This document shows positions 42,287 through 43,613 of a DNA stretch of 43,613 bases, in pieces. Origin of the DNA: an uncultured Bacillota bacterium (GTDB lineage Bacteria; Bacillota_I; Bacilli_A; Culicoidibacterales; ZOR0006); the NCBI GenBank assembly GCA_945956935.1, contig CAMFJD010000013.1, positions 1 to 43,613 of the forward strand, read 5' to 3'. Numbering within the stretch: position 1 is the stretch's first letter; the number at the start of each line of letters is the position of its first letter. The notes beneath the pieces were generated by a model. It saw only the letters and a list, made by a program, of their open reading frames with translations, was not told the origin of the DNA and made no database searches. Both the position numbers and the translations under genes were made by a program.

Positions 42287-43028
42287 ATGCTTATTGGAAG
42301 TATCACCACGCTAAGTGAAAGAAAACAAAGAATAACATATAGCCAAGAATTCAAATAATAAATTGTCAGTTTATATGAATCTGGAAAATCGAGATTAGAA
42401 ATCATACGTGAATATGAACTCAAATCATCTGTATTTAATCACTGGATCAAACAAAATAAAGCAACAGGGTCATTGAAAGAAGCAGAAAATAAAAGTTCAG
42501 AACAACTCGAATTGGGAAAACTTCAAAAACAAGTGAAGAATGAAGTTGAAATACTCATACACAAATATTTAAACATTTGATTAAAAACGACCGTTATCAG
42601 TTGTTGTCAGTGACTTAACATATGTCCGTGTAAATAACACTTGGAACTACATATGTCTTTTAGTTGATCTATATAATTGTGAAATTATCGGGCGAAGCGT
42701 TGGAATTCACAAAGATGCAGTACTCGTAAAGCGAGTATTTTCAAATTTCAAAGGAAATTTAGCACCATTTGAATTATTCCATACGGACAGGGGCCAGAGT
42801 TTAAAAACACACTGATTGAAGATATATTGACTACATTTGATATCTAGCGTTTACTCAACTATACAGGTTGTCCGTATGATAATGCCGTAGTAGAATCATT
42901 GTATAAAACACTGAAGGTTGAATTTGTACGTAAGCGAAGTTTTGATATATTAGAGCAATTGCAAATGGAGCGCTTGGTTATAAAATACCAGTTGAGTATC
43001 GTAAGCAAAACTTTATCAATTTTGTCTA
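42287..43028 (+). pseudogene. Decayed IS3-family transposase (orfA-orfB remnant)
   Basis: Translation in pieces gives IS3-family sequence. The orfA part starts near 42287 and includes YSQEFK, two stop codons in a row (42356-42361), then IVSLYESGKSRLEIIREYEL, ending at TGA 42578-42580. The orfB part resumes near 42588 with SDLTYVRVNNTWNYICLLVD, HTDRG, a one-base frameshift near 42795, a stop near 42845, CPYDNAVVESLYKTLKVEFV, then an internal deletion with frameshift and GALGYKIPVEYRKQ. About 110 codons at the orfB start are missing. The D, D and E residues of the catalytic triad can still be picked out. It is inactive. Terminal repeats were not identified. Confidence 0.88.
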
Positions 43029-43098
43029 AAAAAGTGTAGCCATTCCATTAGATATCCGTTGTCGTTGTTTTCTCGTTAATTTTGCCATACAAAAAATA

Positions 43099-43126
43099 CC
43101 CCATTATTTGTGTCCAAATAATGGGG
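43099..43126 (-). terminator. Intrinsic terminator for the broken MFS gene
   Basis: CCCCATTATTTG (43099-43110) and CAAATAATGGGG (43115-43126) form a perfect 12-bp stem with loop TGTC. On the minus strand TATTTTTTG follows, so it serves the minus-strand transcript from the MFS remnant. The stretch 43127-43221 shows no gene. Confidence 0.85.
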
Positions 43127-43221
43127 GCACTGCAAAGGGCCTTTTTTATGCTCTGATACTATTGCATGTTAACTAGTATTAAACAGAATCAGTATTCTTT
43201 TGAAATATCTAATATAACTGT

Positions 43222-43613
43222 TTAATTCATATTAGATAGATTGGTAGACGCTATTTCAGAATGAAATAGCTTTTTAAAACTTAAGATTAAAGCAATAGCT
43301 ATCAAGATAAATATGACACAACTAATATAAATTTTATAGTCTGTAAGTTCGATAAAAAGAGCAGATAAAGGAATTGATAAGGCTACACCACCTTGAATAA
43401 AGGTTGAAAGAACGGCACCAACTCTTCCAAGATATTCTGGTTCAGTGTTATCAATAAAAATAAAATTTACAGCATTATTCACAAGAGTTGTACCAAATCC
43501 AAGGAAAAGAGCAAATATAGCTGATAAAATCCATTGTTTTTGCATAAGTATGAATAAATATATTCGTCAATAAAAAAGTGTACCACTTGCTAGAAAAATA
43601 GTAGGCCACTTTT
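43222..43613 (-). pseudogene. 3' part of an MFS efflux transporter, with internal stop
   Basis: The last 107 codons form three to four hydrophobic segments of a major facilitator transporter of the macrolide-efflux type (ATLVNN-like GTTLVNNAVNFIF and EPEYLGRVGAV segments). The same frame continues upstream to the window edge (WPTIFLASGTLFY) but is broken by TGA at 43567-43569. The gene therefore looks inactivated, although its 5' end is outside the window. It ends at a clean terminator. Together with the IS remnant it marks a decaying region next to ftsY. Confidence 0.75.

Overview
The window looks like a chromosomal segment of a low-GC Gram-positive bacterium of the Lactobacillales type. Evidence: AT-rich sequence, strong AGGAGG ribosome sites, Firmicute gene order (rlmN-prpC-prkC-rsgA-rpe-thiN, then rpmB-asp23-fakA-recG-plsX-rnc-smc-ftsY), catabolite-control (cre) sites, a type 2 galT and an LPXTG surface protein. 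I cannot name the genus from sequence alone.

Region 1 (1-7600, + strand) is a carbohydrate operon: two LplB/YtcP-type ABC permeases, a GH38 alpha-mannosidase, a lipoprotein solute-binding protein and a zinc-less ROK sugar kinase. There is no ATPase gene, so a shared MsmK-like ATPase elsewhere is expected. A cre site lies in its leader. Region 2 (7600-10260) holds a strongly structured intergenic RNA, a 42-residue small ORF and, convergent to it, a pair of radical SAM enzyme genes. Region 3 (10320-14690, - strand) has a secreted GH85 endo-beta-N-acetylglucosaminidase lipoprotein and a GH1 beta-glycosidase, again with a perfect cre site. Regions 1 and 3 together read as an N-glycan harvesting system: glycan release outside, uptake by ABC transporter, trimming of alpha-mannose and the beta-linked core inside, and phosphorylation of the released sugar.

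Region 4 (15015-16736, -) is an ABC exporter. Region 5 (16900-23166, +) is the conserved rlmN, prpC, prkC, rsgA, rpe, thiN block; rlmN has a leader with an intrinsic terminator. Region 6 (23200-31310) is an accessory stretch that separates thiN from rpmB: a YvbH-like PH-domain protein, an unusual ~335-nt RNA, an EEP-family hydrolase, two GNAT acetyltransferases, galK-galT behind a GalR-like operator, and an LPXTG-anchored beta-propeller-like protein behind PhoP-like direct repeats. Region 7 (31448-42054) is core: rpmB (-), then asp23, fakA, recG, plsX, rnc, smc and ftsY (+). The end (42055-43613) is decayed: an IS3-family transposase remnant and the broken 3' part of an MFS efflux gene.

The most striking item is the RNA at about 23930-24268. 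It contains six consecutive ~50-nt units, each able to fold into an H-type pseudoknot with an A-rich third loop. The loop and its downstream partner change together from unit to unit, which is internal covariation. The promoter has a -35 (TTGCAA) inside a perfect cre site, and the RNA ends in an intrinsic terminator just before the EEP hydrolase gene. I do not recognise this RNA as a known family. A second unusual point is an SMC protein with both coiled-coil arms about 90 residues shorter than in Bacillus subtilis.
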